DNA from: Novakomyces olei
Lineage: Eukaryota; Ascomycota; Novakomycetes; Novakomycetales; Novakomycetaceae
Assembly (NCBI GenBank): GCA_016906335.1
Contig: JADEYG010000001.1
Location: forward strand, 372,001 to 436,000
Reading direction: 5' to 3'
DNA length: 64,000 nt
In this document: positions 24,168 to 37,659 of the stretch, piece after piece
Layout: every line of letters starts with the position of its first letter
How positions within the stretch are numbered: position 1 is the first letter of the stretch
Notes under the pieces: generated by a model
The model's database searches: none
The model's input: only the letters and a program-made list of their open reading frames with translations
What the model was told of the DNA's origin: nothing
Translations under genes and position numbers: made by a program

Positions 24168-25985
24168 ATGCATATGCACGGAATGGGCGGTGGCGTGAGC
24201 GGCCAAACGTTCATGGGTTTGGACTGTGTGGCCGACATGGACTCTCCCGATTACGAACGCTACGCTGACCAATCCCAGGCGACTGTGCCTTGGACGGCAC
24301 AGCCAGTTTATGCAAAATACACAATATATTTTGGAGTTACTGCAATTGCCCTATGCGCGGCAAAACACGTGCTGTACCGTATACGCGATACGCAATACCG
24401 TCAACGCGGTTATTGCCGAGGCGATTCTATTTGGCAGATTGTGGATTTCAATGCTGCGCTTTTCCGGTACTTTGGGTATATGCCGGTACCGGCGTTTGCC
24501 TGCCGTACTTTTGGTCTGCCTTCCTCCGCAGGCGCTTTTTACTTTATGCTGTCGGCCACGGTTTACCTGTTTTGCGTTTGCTTTATCCCACGTTTTTGGT
24601 ACCGCGCCTGTCGTGGGTTCGGATCCCCGCCTTTAGCAGTCCGGGCCGGATTAATGGCGACCGCACTGACGCCTTTTATATACATACTAGCGGGCAAATG
24701 GAACGTCATCTCTATTCTTACGGGAATGGTACACACAAAGTTGAATGTGATTCACCAGTTTGTTGGGCTGGCAACATTAATATTAGGCATTGTTCACGTT
24801 GTGCCTTTTATCTACCAGGATTTAGCAGAGAGCGGGGCGTCTGGGCTGCGGCAGAAGTTTTCAACTTTTTCATACTACAGTGGGATCCCACCGCTGATTT
24901 GTTTGGTGCTTCTCTGCTTACTCATGAACAGCAATTTCCGACGCTTCGCCTATGAATTGTGCGCTAGTCTGCATTGGATCCTGGCAATCGGTTATTTTGT
25001 CACTTTAATATGGCATATTGATTTCTTGCTCGGTGCCCAAGACTACATGTGGGGCACACTCGCCTTTTGGGCTTTCCAGTTGCTTTTTCGCTGCCTCACA
25101 CGCACTGCTTTCAGACCTGGCCTGATGTTTTTGAGGCCAAGAGTTGCACAGCTGACTCGGGCGGGTCCAAATGCCTTTACTATTGTCGTTCAGGGAGCTA
25201 CTTTTGCCTGCCAACCCGGCCAGCATTGCTATTTGCGGTTCCGCGGGGCCCGTTTAATGGAAAATCATCCTTTTTCTATTGCTGCTACTGCTGAACGGGA
25301 TACGGGAGACGGTGGGATGCGATTTGTAGTAGTAGCAAAACGCGGATTGACCCGGAAATTGCACGCAGAATTACAGGAGAATGTACCTCTCAAAAGAGGA
25401 GTTTATATGGATGGGCCTTATGGCGGTTGCCCCCGGGATATTTTTGCGTTTAATAAAGTAGTACTAGTGGCAACAGGAAGCGGTATAACGGCGATTTTAC
25501 CCTTTTTAATGGCTTTAGCGGAAGGCTGTACTCGGGACAAAAGTGTCCGAGTCTTGCAAAAAATTAGATTTATTTGGATCGTTAGATATGAGCAAGATGT
25601 CAGCTGGTTTGAGCGAGAAATCATTGATTGCCAGCGTAAAGCAGGCTCCATTGCTAATTGTGACATTTATGTATGTCGGGGAAAAATTCCGACAGAGCCA
25701 CCGGTCGTGGAAGAGGCAGATCCGGAACTGCAGCCGGCTGGAATAGAAAAGCCAGACACGATGGCGGCTGCAAGAGCAGAGCTGGATGTTACTACATGTC
25801 GGCCTAATATGAAGCATGCACTGGAAGAAGCGACCAGGAACCTGGGGCAGCGGAATTTGCTTGTTTCCTCCGGATCAAAGTCTATACAGAGCCTGTGCAG
25901 GGCCACCGCGTCACAACTGCAGATGCGTGTGATCCATGATCCTTTAGTTGACGAGGTTTACCTGCACACTGAGGATTTTTGCTAG
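24168..25985 (+). CDS. Ferric reductase-like transmembrane protein (FRE family)
   Basis: 605 residues, single exon. The N-terminus is His/Met/Gly-rich (MHMHGMGGG). A core of six or seven spans follows. Haem-ligand candidates are the two His in HTKLNVIHQF and the spaced pair in GIVHVVPF and SLHWILAIGYFVTLIWHI. The flavin site is the HPFSIAA motif near residue 364. The NADPH part has GPYGG and VATGSGITAILPFLMAL, and the protein ends in EVYLHTEDF, typical of the family. It moves electrons from cytosolic NADPH through FAD and two haems to extracellular Fe(III) or Cu(II), supplying Fe(II) or Cu(I) for uptake. It sits downstream of the siderophore transporter and near two copper-fist regulators, whose relatives activate such reductases in other fungi. 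Confidence 0.93.
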   Translation: MHMHGMGGGVSGQTFMGLDCVADMDSPDYERYADQSQATVPWTAQPVYAKYTIYFGVTAIALCAAKHVLYRIRDTQYRQRGYCRGDSIWQIVDFNAALFRYFGYMPVPAFACRTFGLPSSAGAFYFMLSATVYLFCVCFIPRFWYRACRGFGSPPLAVRAGLMATALTPFIYILAGKWNVISILTGMVHTKLNVIHQFVGLATLILGIVHVVPFIYQDLAESGASGLRQKFSTFSYYSGIPPLICLVLLCLLMNSNFRRFAYELCASLHWILAIGYFVTLIWHIDFLLGAQDYMWGTLAFWAFQLLFRCLTRTAFRPGLMFLRPRVAQLTRAGPNAFTIVVQGATFACQPGQHCYLRFRGARLMENHPFSIAATAERDTGDGGMRFVVVAKRGLTRKLHAELQENVPLKRGVYMDGPYGGCPRDIFAFNKVVLVATGSGITAILPFLMALAEGCTRDKSVRVLQKIRFIWIVRYEQDVSWFEREIIDCQRKAGSIANCDIYVCRGKIPTEPPVVEEADPELQPAGIEKPDTMAAARAELDVTTCRPNMKHALEEATRNLGQRNLLVSSGSKSIQSLCRATASQLQMRVIHDPLVDEVYLHTEDFC

Positions 25986-26328
25986 ATTTTTGGTTATTTT
26001 TGGAGTGTACGTTTTGCATGGTGTAAATAATAGAGTTGGTGATGATAGACTGACCACATAGTATCGAAATAGATAAATTTAAAGTAAAGTATTAGTATAC
26101 CAATTATAATAGCCCCTTTTGTGCTGTTATCCTATATATTTAATACACCAACCCTAACTAACCCTAATTGTTTACTCTGATCCCCATGCATAAGAAAAGG
26201 CAAAAGCTAGTATACGCCAATATACAGCCACAGCTTGACGCAACGCAAATTCTGCGCGTCGACTGGATTCTGGACACGTTGTTCACACTGTATATGCGCC
26301 GCGTTGTAGCATGAACAGTCTGTGAGAA
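25986..26328. other. Intergenic region before the Pmr1-type ATPase
   Basis: Contains the telomere-like string AACCCTAACTAACCCTAA near 26150-26168, about 170 bp before the ATPase start. Nothing else is seen. Confidence 0.5.
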
Positions 26329-29300
26329 ATGAGTGATGCGGCAGCAAATTCTACGGGTTTTTCTCCCAGCAAAAGTGGCGTAAACGCCACGTCTTCTGCA
26401 AAATTCACGCACTTTTCAGTGGAGCAGATAGAACGAGCTCTGCACTCGTCAGCCACTGACGGAATAACGGACGTTCCGCATCGCCGTTCCGTTTACGGAG
26501 ACAATGAGCTAAAAGTCGGTGAGCAGGAACCGTTGATTTACCGGTTTCTGAAGCAGTTTGTTGGTGATCCACTCATTCTTTTGCTATTTGGCAGTGCAGC
26601 AATTTCCCTCATAGCAGGCAATGTGGATGACGCAGTGTCCATCGGAATCGCCATCACTATAGTGGTGACTGTAGGCTTCATACAGGAATACCGATCGGAA
26701 AAGTCGCTGGAGGCGCTCAATTCCTTGGTACCGCATTATTGCCGGGTCGTACGTGGAGGACAGCAGCACAGTATAATGGCCACACAGCTAGTGCCCGGAG
26801 ATTTAGTAAGACTCCACGTGGGCGACCGTGTACCCGCTGATGTACGGCTAGTTCGGTGCTCGGATTTGCAGTGTGATGAGAGCAGTCTGACCGGCGAGAC
26901 GGAAAGCGTGAGCAAGACTTGCCAGCCCATGGGAAATAGCCACAGCAATAATATTGACAATAATATTGACAATAATGTTGGCAATAATGTTGGCAATAAT
27001 GTTGGCAATAATGTTGGCAATAATGTTGGCAATAATGTTGGCAATAATGTTGGCAATAATTTTGACGGTAATGTTGGCAATAATGTTGACAATAATTACA
27101 ACACTGGTCGGGGAGAGAGCATTTTGGACGTGAACGATCGCAAAAATATTTGTTACATGGGGACAATGGTGCTTAACGGCAACGGTGAAGGTATAGTTGT
27201 TGGAACGGGAACGGATACAGAGTTTGGTGCAGTTTTTGCCTCTATGCAGGAAGTTGAGAAGCCAAAAACGCCACTGCAGCAGTCAATGGACGCTCTGGGC
27301 AAACAGCTGTCCTTTATTTCACTGGTTATAATCGCATTTATTGTATTTGTTGGCATCGTTTTCCAGAGGAGATCGTGGCTCGATATGTTTACGACTGGTG
27401 TTTCCCTCGCAGTAGCGGCTATTCCCGAGGGACTGCCAATCATCGTAACGGTTACATTGGCTCTCGGTGTGCTTAATATGGCGAGACGGCGTGTTATTGT
27501 ACGCAGACTACCGAGTGTCGAGACACTTGGCAGTGTAAACGTTATTTGCTCCGACAAGACGGGGACACTGACTATGAATCATATGACTATCACAAAGCTC
27601 TTCACTTTTGGCAGTGATTCTATCGTGGACGTGAGCAGTAAGGACCAGTTTGCTCAGGCAAATGATCAGTACTTTGAGACCAGTGGCCGGACGAAAGCAG
27701 GGAATAAGAACTTATCCCGCCAAGAAACCAGTCTCTTTACCAATGACCAGTCGCTCAGAGCGCTGCTAAGGACGGGAAACTTGTGTAATAATGCCCAGCT
27801 GGCAGCAGCAGCAGCTCTTCAATCCAGCGGAGAGAAAAGCGATTATGTCGGTCAGGCGACAGAAGTAGCGCTCATGGATATTCTTACTCGGTATGGGTTG
27901 GAAGACGTTCGGTCCACATTCACACGTGTACAGGAATGGCCCTTTTCGAGCGACAAAAAGTATATGGCCGTCTGTGCAAAGCCTAATTCTACTTCTTTGC
28001 CTGCGATTTATTGCAAAGGTGCATGTGAGCAAGTAGCAGTACGGTGCAAGCTGAAGATGCTTAAAGACGGAAGTGTAACAGAATTTACAGATGCTGATAG
28101 GCAGCGTGTTAGTGCTACAGAGATAGAATTGGCCCGTGAGGGTCTGCGTGTTATCGCCCTGGCCTCATCCGCCGCCGGGCAACGTGAAATAGAGAAGGCA
28201 GATTTGACTTTTCTCGGGCTCGTGGCCATGTTTGACCCTCCCCGGCCTAATGTGGCTTCTTCTATAAGGAAGTTGGCCAGTGGTGGGATTAGGGTTATTA
28301 TGATTACCGGTGATTCTCCCGTAACTGCATTGACAATGGCGGAAAGGTTGGGGATCTTCCTCTCGAGAACGAAACGGACCAGCAAGAGTACGAGAAATAA
28401 GAATGATTATCATTATAATAATACCAAGACAAAAAATAATAATGACATTAATAGCAATAATGATTACAATTATAAAAATAATAATGGCAGCGACCACGAA
28501 CTCGATGGTCAGGAAGAGGCGGTGCTCACTGGTTCGCAAGTGGAAGAAATGCCAGATTCTTACCTGCAAGAAGTCATGCAGCGGGTCTCTGTGGTTGCTC
28601 GGGCAACGCCAAACCATAAGATGAAGATAATCAAGGCTCTTCAAGCACGGGGTGATATTGTAGCAATGACAGGGGATGGGGTCAATGATGCTCCGGCCTT
28701 AAAACTGGCCGATATTGGAATCAGTATGGGCGAGCATGGGACAGATGTGGCTAAAGAGGCGGCAGATATGATTCTGACAGACGATTCCTTTGCTACTATT
28801 CTAAATGCAGTGGAAGCAGGAAAAGGCATTTTTATCAATATACAAAATTTTATCTCCTTTCAGCTCTCAACTAGTGTGGCCGCGCTTTCTCTAATTGCCC
28901 TGTCGACTATTTTTGGGTTTAGTAACCCGCTTAATCCAATGCAAATTTTGTGGATTAATATTTTGATGGACGGTCCACCGGCTCAGTCGCTCGGTGTTGA
29001 GCCCGTTGGCCAGGATATCATGGACAGACCGCCTCGGCCACGAAATGCTCCTATTCTTACAAAATCCTTGATAAACAGGGTGGGAGTATCGGCTGTTTGT
29101 ATTATTATTGGGACGCTGTACGTTTACATTAGGGAAGTCGGTGGGGCTGATGAGGTAAGCAGCCGGGGAACAACAATGACTTTTACGTGTTTTGTCCTGT
29201 TTGACATGTTCAATGCTCTAACCTGCCGATCTGAAACAAAATCACTGTTGAATATTGGACTAACGTCCAACCGGGTCTTTGGGTTTGCAGTGTCAGGGTC

Positions 29301-29502
29301 GCTTTTAGGACAGTTATTGGTCATTTATTTCCCGCCTTTACAACGAGTCTTTCAAACTGAAGCCTTAGGGTTAGGGGATCTTGTGCTGCTCATTGCCATT
29401 GCCAGCACTGTTTTAATGGCGGACGAGCTCCGCAAGTATAGACGGCGCAAGTCCGGAGAATACCTTTCGTTTGGGTCGGGCTACGGTTGGCTCAACGTTT
29501 AA
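26329..29502 (+). CDS. PMR1: P-type Ca2+/Mn2+ ATPase of the secretory pathway (Pmr1-like)
   Basis: 1057 residues, single exon. P2A-type landmarks are all present: TGET at 188-191 in the actuator domain, EGLPI in span M4, the phosphorylated Asp D409 in SDKTGTLT, KGA of the nucleotide site, TGDGVNDAP near 781-789, and the M6 text NILMDGPPAQSLGVEP, where the Gln agrees with Pmr1 rather than SERCA. Pmr1 pumps Ca2+ and Mn2+ into the Golgi for glycosylation and folding; PMT2, an ER mannosyltransferase, is also in this window. Two Asn-rich insertions are unusual. Residues 207-254 are twelve tetrapeptide units (NNVG/NNID) from a 12-bp minisatellite, and residues about 682-725 form an irregular Asn/Lys/Tyr stretch in the P-domain. 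Both sit in surface loops of variable length. At about 950 residues the rest matches the family. Confidence 0.95.
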   Translation: MSDAAANSTGFSPSKSGVNATSSAKFTHFSVEQIERALHSSATDGITDVPHRRSVYGDNELKVGEQEPLIYRFLKQFVGDPLILLLFGSAAISLIAGNVDDAVSIGIAITIVVTVGFIQEYRSEKSLEALNSLVPHYCRVVRGGQQHSIMATQLVPGDLVRLHVGDRVPADVRLVRCSDLQCDESSLTGETESVSKTCQPMGNSHSNNIDNNIDNNVGNNVGNNVGNNVGNNVGNNVGNNVGNNFDGNVGNNVDNNYNTGRGESILDVNDRKNICYMGTMVLNGNGEGIVVGTGTDTEFGAVFASMQEVEKPKTPLQQSMDALGKQLSFISLVIIAFIVFVGIVFQRRSWLDMFTTGVSLAVAAIPEGLPIIVTVTLALGVLNMARRRVIVRRLPSVETLGSVNVICSDKTGTLTMNHMTITKLFTFGSDSIVDVSSKDQFAQANDQYFETSGRTKAGNKNLSRQETSLFTNDQSLRALLRTGNLCNNAQLAAAAALQSSGEKSDYVGQATEVALMDILTRYGLEDVRSTFTRVQEWPFSSDKKYMAVCAKPNSTSLPAIYCKGACEQVAVRCKLKMLKDGSVTEFTDADRQRVSATEIELAREGLRVIALASSAAGQREIEKADLTFLGLVAMFDPPRPNVASSIRKLASGGIRVIMITGDSPVTALTMAERLGIFLSRTKRTSKSTRNKNDYHYNNTKTKNNNDINSNNDYNYKNNNGSDHELDGQEEAVLTGSQVEEMPDSYLQEVMQRVSVVARATPNHKMKIIKALQARGDIVAMTGDGVNDAPALKLADIGISMGEHGTDVAKEAADMILTDDSFATILNAVEAGKGIFINIQNFISFQLSTSVAALSLIALSTIFGFSNPLNPMQILWINILMDGPPAQSLGVEPVGQDIMDRPPRPRNAPILTKSLINRVGVSAVCIIIGTLYVYIREVGGADEVSSRGTTMTFTCFVLFDMFNALTCRSETKSLLNIGLTSNRVFGFAVSGSLLGQLLVIYFPPLQRVFQTEALGLGDLVLLIAIASTVLMADELRKYRRRKSGEYLSFGSGYGWLNV
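26947..27090 (+). repeat. Coding minisatellite in the Pmr1-like gene, 12 x 12 bp
   Basis: Twelve in-frame copies of AATAATGTTGGC and variants, encoding NNVG, NNID, NNFD or GNVG. Because the unit is a multiple of three, copy-number change would lengthen or shorten the loop without a frameshift. Confidence 0.95.
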
Positions 29503-29718
29503 TCTTCGCCTGTTGCTATTAGACGTGAGCTATTTATACACTATAAAATGTCCCATAGATCTAGAAATTAGTCTAGCAATGCTTTTGTAGTCGAAGTTAT
29601 TCAACAAATAACAAACTATGTAATAACTAGATATACAAATTTAAACATATAAATGAATAAATTAATCCACTAAAGACTTATATAATCTTTCAGACTGCTT
29701 TATAAACGTACAAATCTA

Positions 29719-30645
29719 TCACCTCTCTCGGGTAGGAATCCCCAATTTTTCAAGGATGGACCCCTCATCAATCCTTAAATCTGTAGCCAATTGTTTTGCC
29801 AGTTCGTGTGCCTCTGTTCTTGCCTCGTCCATATGAGATTCTTGAACCCTTCCGCTGATACGGAAAAGATCTCTTTCCCAACCTGCCAACTTGCAAAGCT
29901 CCTGCACACCAACATCGCACTCGCACAGCTTTACGCAGTCTTCGCTACGGAAGCCAATTGTACCAGCGTGTTCCAAGTTTATAAGCAGTCGAGGGCAAGA
30001 GACCATATTTGGCAGCGAGGCAAAAGGCTGTACTTGTAGCGACGTGCCCATAACAATAGCAAGGTCACATTTCTCTAAATCTGACGTATAATTACGAAAG
30101 AATTTTTGGGGCAGTCCCTCACCGAAAAACACAATATCGGGCTTAATTAGCCCATGGCAGTGTGTGCAGTAGGGGATAGATTTCTCGAGAATACGATCAC
30201 GGACATAATCATCGTCAGCTTTTAAGCGGCAATTGATACAATGATTTCCGGCAAATGAGCCATGAGCCTCGACAAGCTTATCGTCGCTGACACCGGCGCG
30301 ACGCTCAAGCGTGTCTATATTCTGTGTATAGCAACGCAATAAAAGTCCTTTACGTTCGAGCAGCGCTATAAAATAATGAGCCAGTGTCGGACGGAACTTT
30401 CCGGGTAAAAGCTCGTGCGCCAGTTCGTAAAACGGCTTTGGATTCTCACGGAAAAAGTCGATATCGAAGACAGCTTCGGGATAGGGAAGGCTTAATCGTT
30501 TTAAATTGTGATATATGCCCGTCTCGGGGCTTCGGAAGTCGGGAATACCGGCGGCCGTACTGATGCCGGCACCGACCATTACACATATGCTTTTAAACTC
30601 GCGCTGGCCAAGTTCCTTGGCCAAACGCTCGAATATGATGTCCAT
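29719..30645 (-). CDS. HST2: Class I sirtuin, Hst2/SIRT2-like NAD-dependent deacetylase
   Basis: 308 residues, single exon. The NAD-binding motif GAGISTAAGIPDFRS spans about residues 26-39, TQNID 107-111, and the catalytic His is H128 (VEAHGS). Zn ligands are C136, C139, C160 and C163 (CINC, CTHC). FGEGLP and GTSLQVQPFA follow. The domain starts close to the N-terminus and the SPETGIYHNL text is typical of Hst2/SIRT2, the mostly cytosolic sirtuin that deacetylates histone H4 K16 and other targets. It converges on the ATPase gene with only about 215 bp between stop codons. It is about 50 residues shorter than yeast Hst2, which has a longer C-terminal tail. Confidence 0.93.
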   Translation of the reverse strand: MDIIFERLAKELGQREFKSICVMVGAGISTAAGIPDFRSPETGIYHNLKRLSLPYPEAVFDIDFFRENPKPFYELAHELLPGKFRPTLAHYFIALLERKGLLLRCYTQNIDTLERRAGVSDDKLVEAHGSFAGNHCINCRLKADDDYVRDRILEKSIPYCTHCHGLIKPDIVFFGEGLPQKFFRNYTSDLEKCDLAIVMGTSLQVQPFASLPNMVSCPRLLINLEHAGTIGFRSEDCVKLCECDVGVQELCKLAGWERDLFRISGRVQESHMDEARTEAHELAKQLATDLRIDEGSILEKLGIPTRER

Positions 30646-31231
30646 ACCGGAAGCGTGCCTGGTAGTGAAGTCATACGCTTGTCTATTATTGGGCGTGCTT
30701 TATGTAAGAGGAAAGGATATAAATTAAATAAATTAAATTAAATTAAATAATAAATTAAATTGAATTGAAAAATAAATAAATAAATACTGAGACCAGTAGA
30801 TAAATGATAAATAAAACAAGTCAAATTAGACAGACAGTGTTTCATAGTCATTAGAAAGTAGCTGCTCTCTGGCAGTGACGTCGTGACACTGTGATTCAAG
30901 TATATACACCAGAAAGCTGAGGAACGAATGATTTCAATAAGTGTGGAATAGATACGACCAGCAGAAATCGTAAGCAGCGATAAGCCTTGGATAAGGTAAA
31001 GCGATATATTAGGGTCTTACCAAATTTAAGGGGTTGTCCTCAGAGATTTGGGGAATATTTGGGCTCTTAGAATGAACAGCTAAAGAGGTTTGATCACAAC
31101 GATAGCCATACAAGCCGTCACAAAAGGAACACGCGATATTCATAAATTATATATTTCTTTTGGCCATAAGACCAATATTCACGGGTTCGCGTTTGCACAT
31201 TTGGCTGATTCAGCAACAGTCAAAGCGAAAA
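30646..31231. other. Divergent promoter region (HST2 / armadillo protein)
   Basis: Includes an AATTA/AAATT-rich simple stretch at 30720-30790. No gene is seen. Confidence 0.45.
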
Positions 31232-33220
31232 ATGGTGGACGAACAATTTATGATTGGGATAAAGTCGCATGTTGCGGACGAGAAGGCTTCAGCTTTGAAT
31301 GAATTGGCAAATTATTGTCGCAATGGTATTGCATCTCATCAGCTCTACTATTTCTTTGTTATATATGAATGTCTTTTCAAGTGCACAGGTTAATGATATT
31401 TTTTTTCTCTCTCATTTTTTTAATCAGCAGTTTAGATGTTTCTAACTAGTAGAGCAAAATGCAAAAGCATTAGACGCTTCAATTTCGGCAGAGTTGGCTT
31501 CAATGGTCCCTATATTTGTCCAAGAAACACCAGACGAAAATTTATTGCGGCAATATTTAAGGGCAATTGCCAATTTGAATGCAGCTTCAGGTTATTGCAA
31601 CTCTTTATTAAATCAAAAATACTAACGTGGGCAGAAACGAGAACGCTCTTTTATCCCTATGGGGATGATTTACTTTGGCTGGCGGAGCGCAATAGAGCTT
31701 CGGATTTTGAGTTTTCGGTCGCAATTTATAACACGTTTCAAGAGGGTAAATAAAAATATCAAAAACGCATTATTATCTTTTGTTTACTCGTTTGTATCAT
31801 TCGTACTTGCTTCGAATGATCAATAAATCTTTTTGTTCACGCTTGATCATTTTTCCAATACGCAAGGAACTTAAGCTCTTTGTACGGCTTTACTCTGCAA
31901 TTTTACCAATGATACTAACGTAAAGATGCATCTTCAATCCCCGATGCAGCTAATCGTGCTCTTGCGCTTTTGAGCAATGGCAATTCAAAGAAACAAGACA
32001 TTAATGAGCACTGGATTGATTTCATTGGTGTCGCTTTATCTTCAGACGAAAATTCCCGTTTCCATTTACATGAATTCTTAAATTTTGCCTACTCCACGAT
32101 GCCCAAGTCTTTAGGAGCAGAAAGCATTTCTTCGCTCTGGGGAACTATTTGCTCCAAGCTGCCACTTCAGGTCCTCGATTATCCCATTTTAGAGGCAATC
32201 TATGATCACAGAACAAGCGAATTTGCTCAAAGTCAGGCGCTAGCTATGAGCAATGAACTTGCGATTGACCATGAAAGTTTTAATGCTGGACAGAGTACAA
32301 TCGATGCTGAAACTTTTGCAAAGACAGTTCTTGAACTGCGTCGATGGTCTGAGAGTGATATCGACGTTTATTGTGCGTCTGCTTTCATAATAATGGGGAA
32401 CCTTGTCCGTTATGGTTCGTGATACGATTTAAATTTTTTTTATTTACTAATTGCGGGAGATTTTCCCTCATCTTTTGACCCTTGTCCTTCGGTTGCAATG
32501 TAGACAAGTATTTTTTTATTTACGTTTACTTGCCTTTATACGTAAGACAAGGCTAATCGAAAGACGACGCAAATAAGGCTATTGTCGAGCATAAAGTGTA
32601 TTTGCGTGCGTTAAATACCATCGGTCAAACCGCATCTCAAGAATGTCAATATGCGGCAGCAGGATTTTTGAGAAATTTTGCGGTTCGAATTGGCAATAGG
32701 CCATTACTATCAGACCTCAGTCTGCGCTCGTTCAATGGATATTTATTGCCAAATGGACTAGTCATATCACGATTACTAGCGCGAGGTAAGACTGAGATTA
32801 CCAATGTGCGGAGACAAGCTAAATAAAACAGACGCTGAACCCGAGCAATTGCTCGAGGACTTTTTCTATGTCTTGAATCTTTTCAAAGATCCTAGTCTAC
32901 AATTTGAAGCGGCCCGCACAATTGCGGCCATTTACAGCTCTTTTAGCCGGAAAAAAATTGAATATCGGATTCAAGAAGAGGTCCCTGAGCTCATGCAATG
33001 CGGACTCTATTTGATATCACAATCGCAACACAAAAACGGACTGGCTGATGGCCTTTTACTGTTAGCTTTGTTGATGCGACAAAAACGTATTACAAACCGT
33101 GACTATACCAACCTGGACAGTGTCAGGCGCACTGTCAGTGATGTAAAGCAAGACGGCTCTCTACCGTCCGCGGTCAGGGATAACGCTATTATTTTAGACA
33201 AATTTTTGCGTGAAGAGTAA
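31232..33220 (+). CDS. Armadillo-repeat protein resembling SmgGDS (RAP1GDS1) / Bem4
   Basis: Six exons, 31232-31388, 31450-31590, 31635-31745, 31926-32414, 32564-32785 and 32832-33220, give about 502 residues. All internal junctions are phase 1, which supports the model. The first donor may instead be at 31326. Text such as ASAFIIMGNLVRYDDANKAIVEH, QYAAAGFLRNFAVRIGNR and LQFEAARTIAAIY has the spacing of SmgGDS armadillo repeats (compare GALALGNFARNDANC and ALSALRNLAIPV in the animal protein). SmgGDS proteins bind small GTPases with polybasic tails, such as Rho and Rap, and act as chaperone or exchange factor; the yeast Bem4 protein is the nearest functional analogue. The fold call is good and the family call is moderate. 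An ataxin-10 type armadillo protein was the other option, but its C-terminal domain is not seen. Confidence 0.6.
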
Positions 33221-33590
33221 GTATTGAACGGATTTACTATTACAATAGATCCTCCCCAGTTGGACAATGTAATTATGAGCAGGCACAAAGGCAAAAACAC
33301 TATATCGACAGATATCTTAAGACACTCGACATGGATTTAATGTTTAGTTTTAGTGCGCATTATATAGTCCTGTGCACGCTTTATTATTATTGCAAATTAA
33401 ACTACTCGCGTTTGCACATGCACTTGCTTAAATATTTAAAGTAAATAATAACGCGGTTCGCTATAACTTATAGTATATTACAGTCAAATTCCAAGTAACA
33501 TTAATTAAATTAGTTTCGCGTTTCGACGCGTCGAATTTAATTAGTCCATTAACGCGAACCCAAAGAGCTCCGCAACCAAGTACGGCTGAA
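33221..33590. other. Short intergenic region before MCM3
   Basis: AT-rich promoter region. The string AACGCG occurs near 33450 and 33550. MluI-type ACGCG words control DNA-replication genes in several fungi, but too few bases are involved for a firm call. Confidence 0.35.
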
Positions 33591-36459
<2,869 letters not shown>

Positions 36460-37659
36460 TGTGCTGCTTTGGCTGTACTTTGCCGGTATTGTGGGCGTTT
36501 TGCGTAGTTGTTGTTGGTGTACGCTAGTCGATGCTTTGCTGTTATATAGTAAATAAATAATTGTATTCATTGGCTTTATTGCTAATTACAAATTGGCTCT
36601 ATCATTCAACGGCAAAGTATACTGCGAATTTGCGTAGACCCGTAGCCGATTTTTTCGCGTTTGTCATGCCTATGGCGAACGACCTCTATCACCAAATCAA
36701 ATCATACGTATATCCATCCGCTTTTGCCTTGTTTGAATATGCTGGAATAGTACTTGTACAACTTGTACAACTTGTACACTTGCTACTTGTATACTGTTTT
36801 TTACTTGTATTACTTGTGTAATTAGCCTGTTGTGAGTGGCCGTGGGAGGATACGGGCTAAAAACAGGGGATAAGAACGCACGCGCGACGTGCAAACCGGA
36901 CCGATCGGTCCGGTATGTTTTCCGTGTATACTTGTTTGTTTACTTTATGATTAGTTTTATTGGACTAGTTTTAATTAGATCAGTTTGTAGACTTTCTTAT
37001 TATTCAGGCGTGATTGTCCTATTAAGCGAGCACATGGCGGCAGGTTATAGCCCAACAGTGGCCTAACAATAGTTTACGCTTACTCGAGTATTTATGTTTG
37101 ATTTCCAAAGCGATAGGGCGAGTATGAGAGCTTTCAGTCTGAGTACGGGTGATCGATATAACCCAGGTACTTGTCCAGAATCTCGCCTATATATGGTAAC
37201 TGTTGGGTGATATAATAGGGCGAGTGTGAATACAGTTTCCCAATTTAAGCAAGTATTTTACAAGTAGCGCAACATACGATCTTATAATGCATCCATCCAT
37301 CCCTCTTTGTAATGCACAGTCTATGTTTCACGTAGTAAGTGCTATATAATAGAAATGATCAAATTGATACTTGTTCACTATACCAAATAGAGCGATCAAT
37401 AACATAAAGCCGATATACAGACACCACAAAATAATACATACATATTAAAAGAAAATTGAAAAAGGAAGCGACCCGATTCCAATCCTATACCGTTGCGTGG
37501 ACGGCGTTTCGCGGAACGAGGAGGTGTCTCGTGGCAGTAGAGGCAGGTTTGGCGGCTCAAGTGCTTTGGCTCCATTTAAGTTTGCGAGTAGAGGCTTTTA
37601 CTTGTCTCTACAGACTTTTAATTTCTATATAACCCGCTCGTTTCACGTAGCACACAACA
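36460..37659. other. 1.2-kb region before ERG5
   Basis: Holds an ACTTGTAC repeat (36751-36820) and otherwise AT-rich promoter-like DNA. A hydrophobic open frame at 36561-36821 has no ATG at its start and runs through the repeat, so it is not called. Confidence 0.45.
36751..36820 (+). repeat. ACTTGTAC-type short tandem repeat
   Basis: Three direct ACTTGTACA units followed by degenerate copies (ACTTGTATA, ACTTGTATT, ACTTGTGTA). Confidence 0.8.

Noticed and set aside
36561-36821. 86-codon hydrophobic frame before ERG5
   Set aside because: No ATG at its start, and its Leu/Val-rich end is made by the ACTTGTAC repeat.
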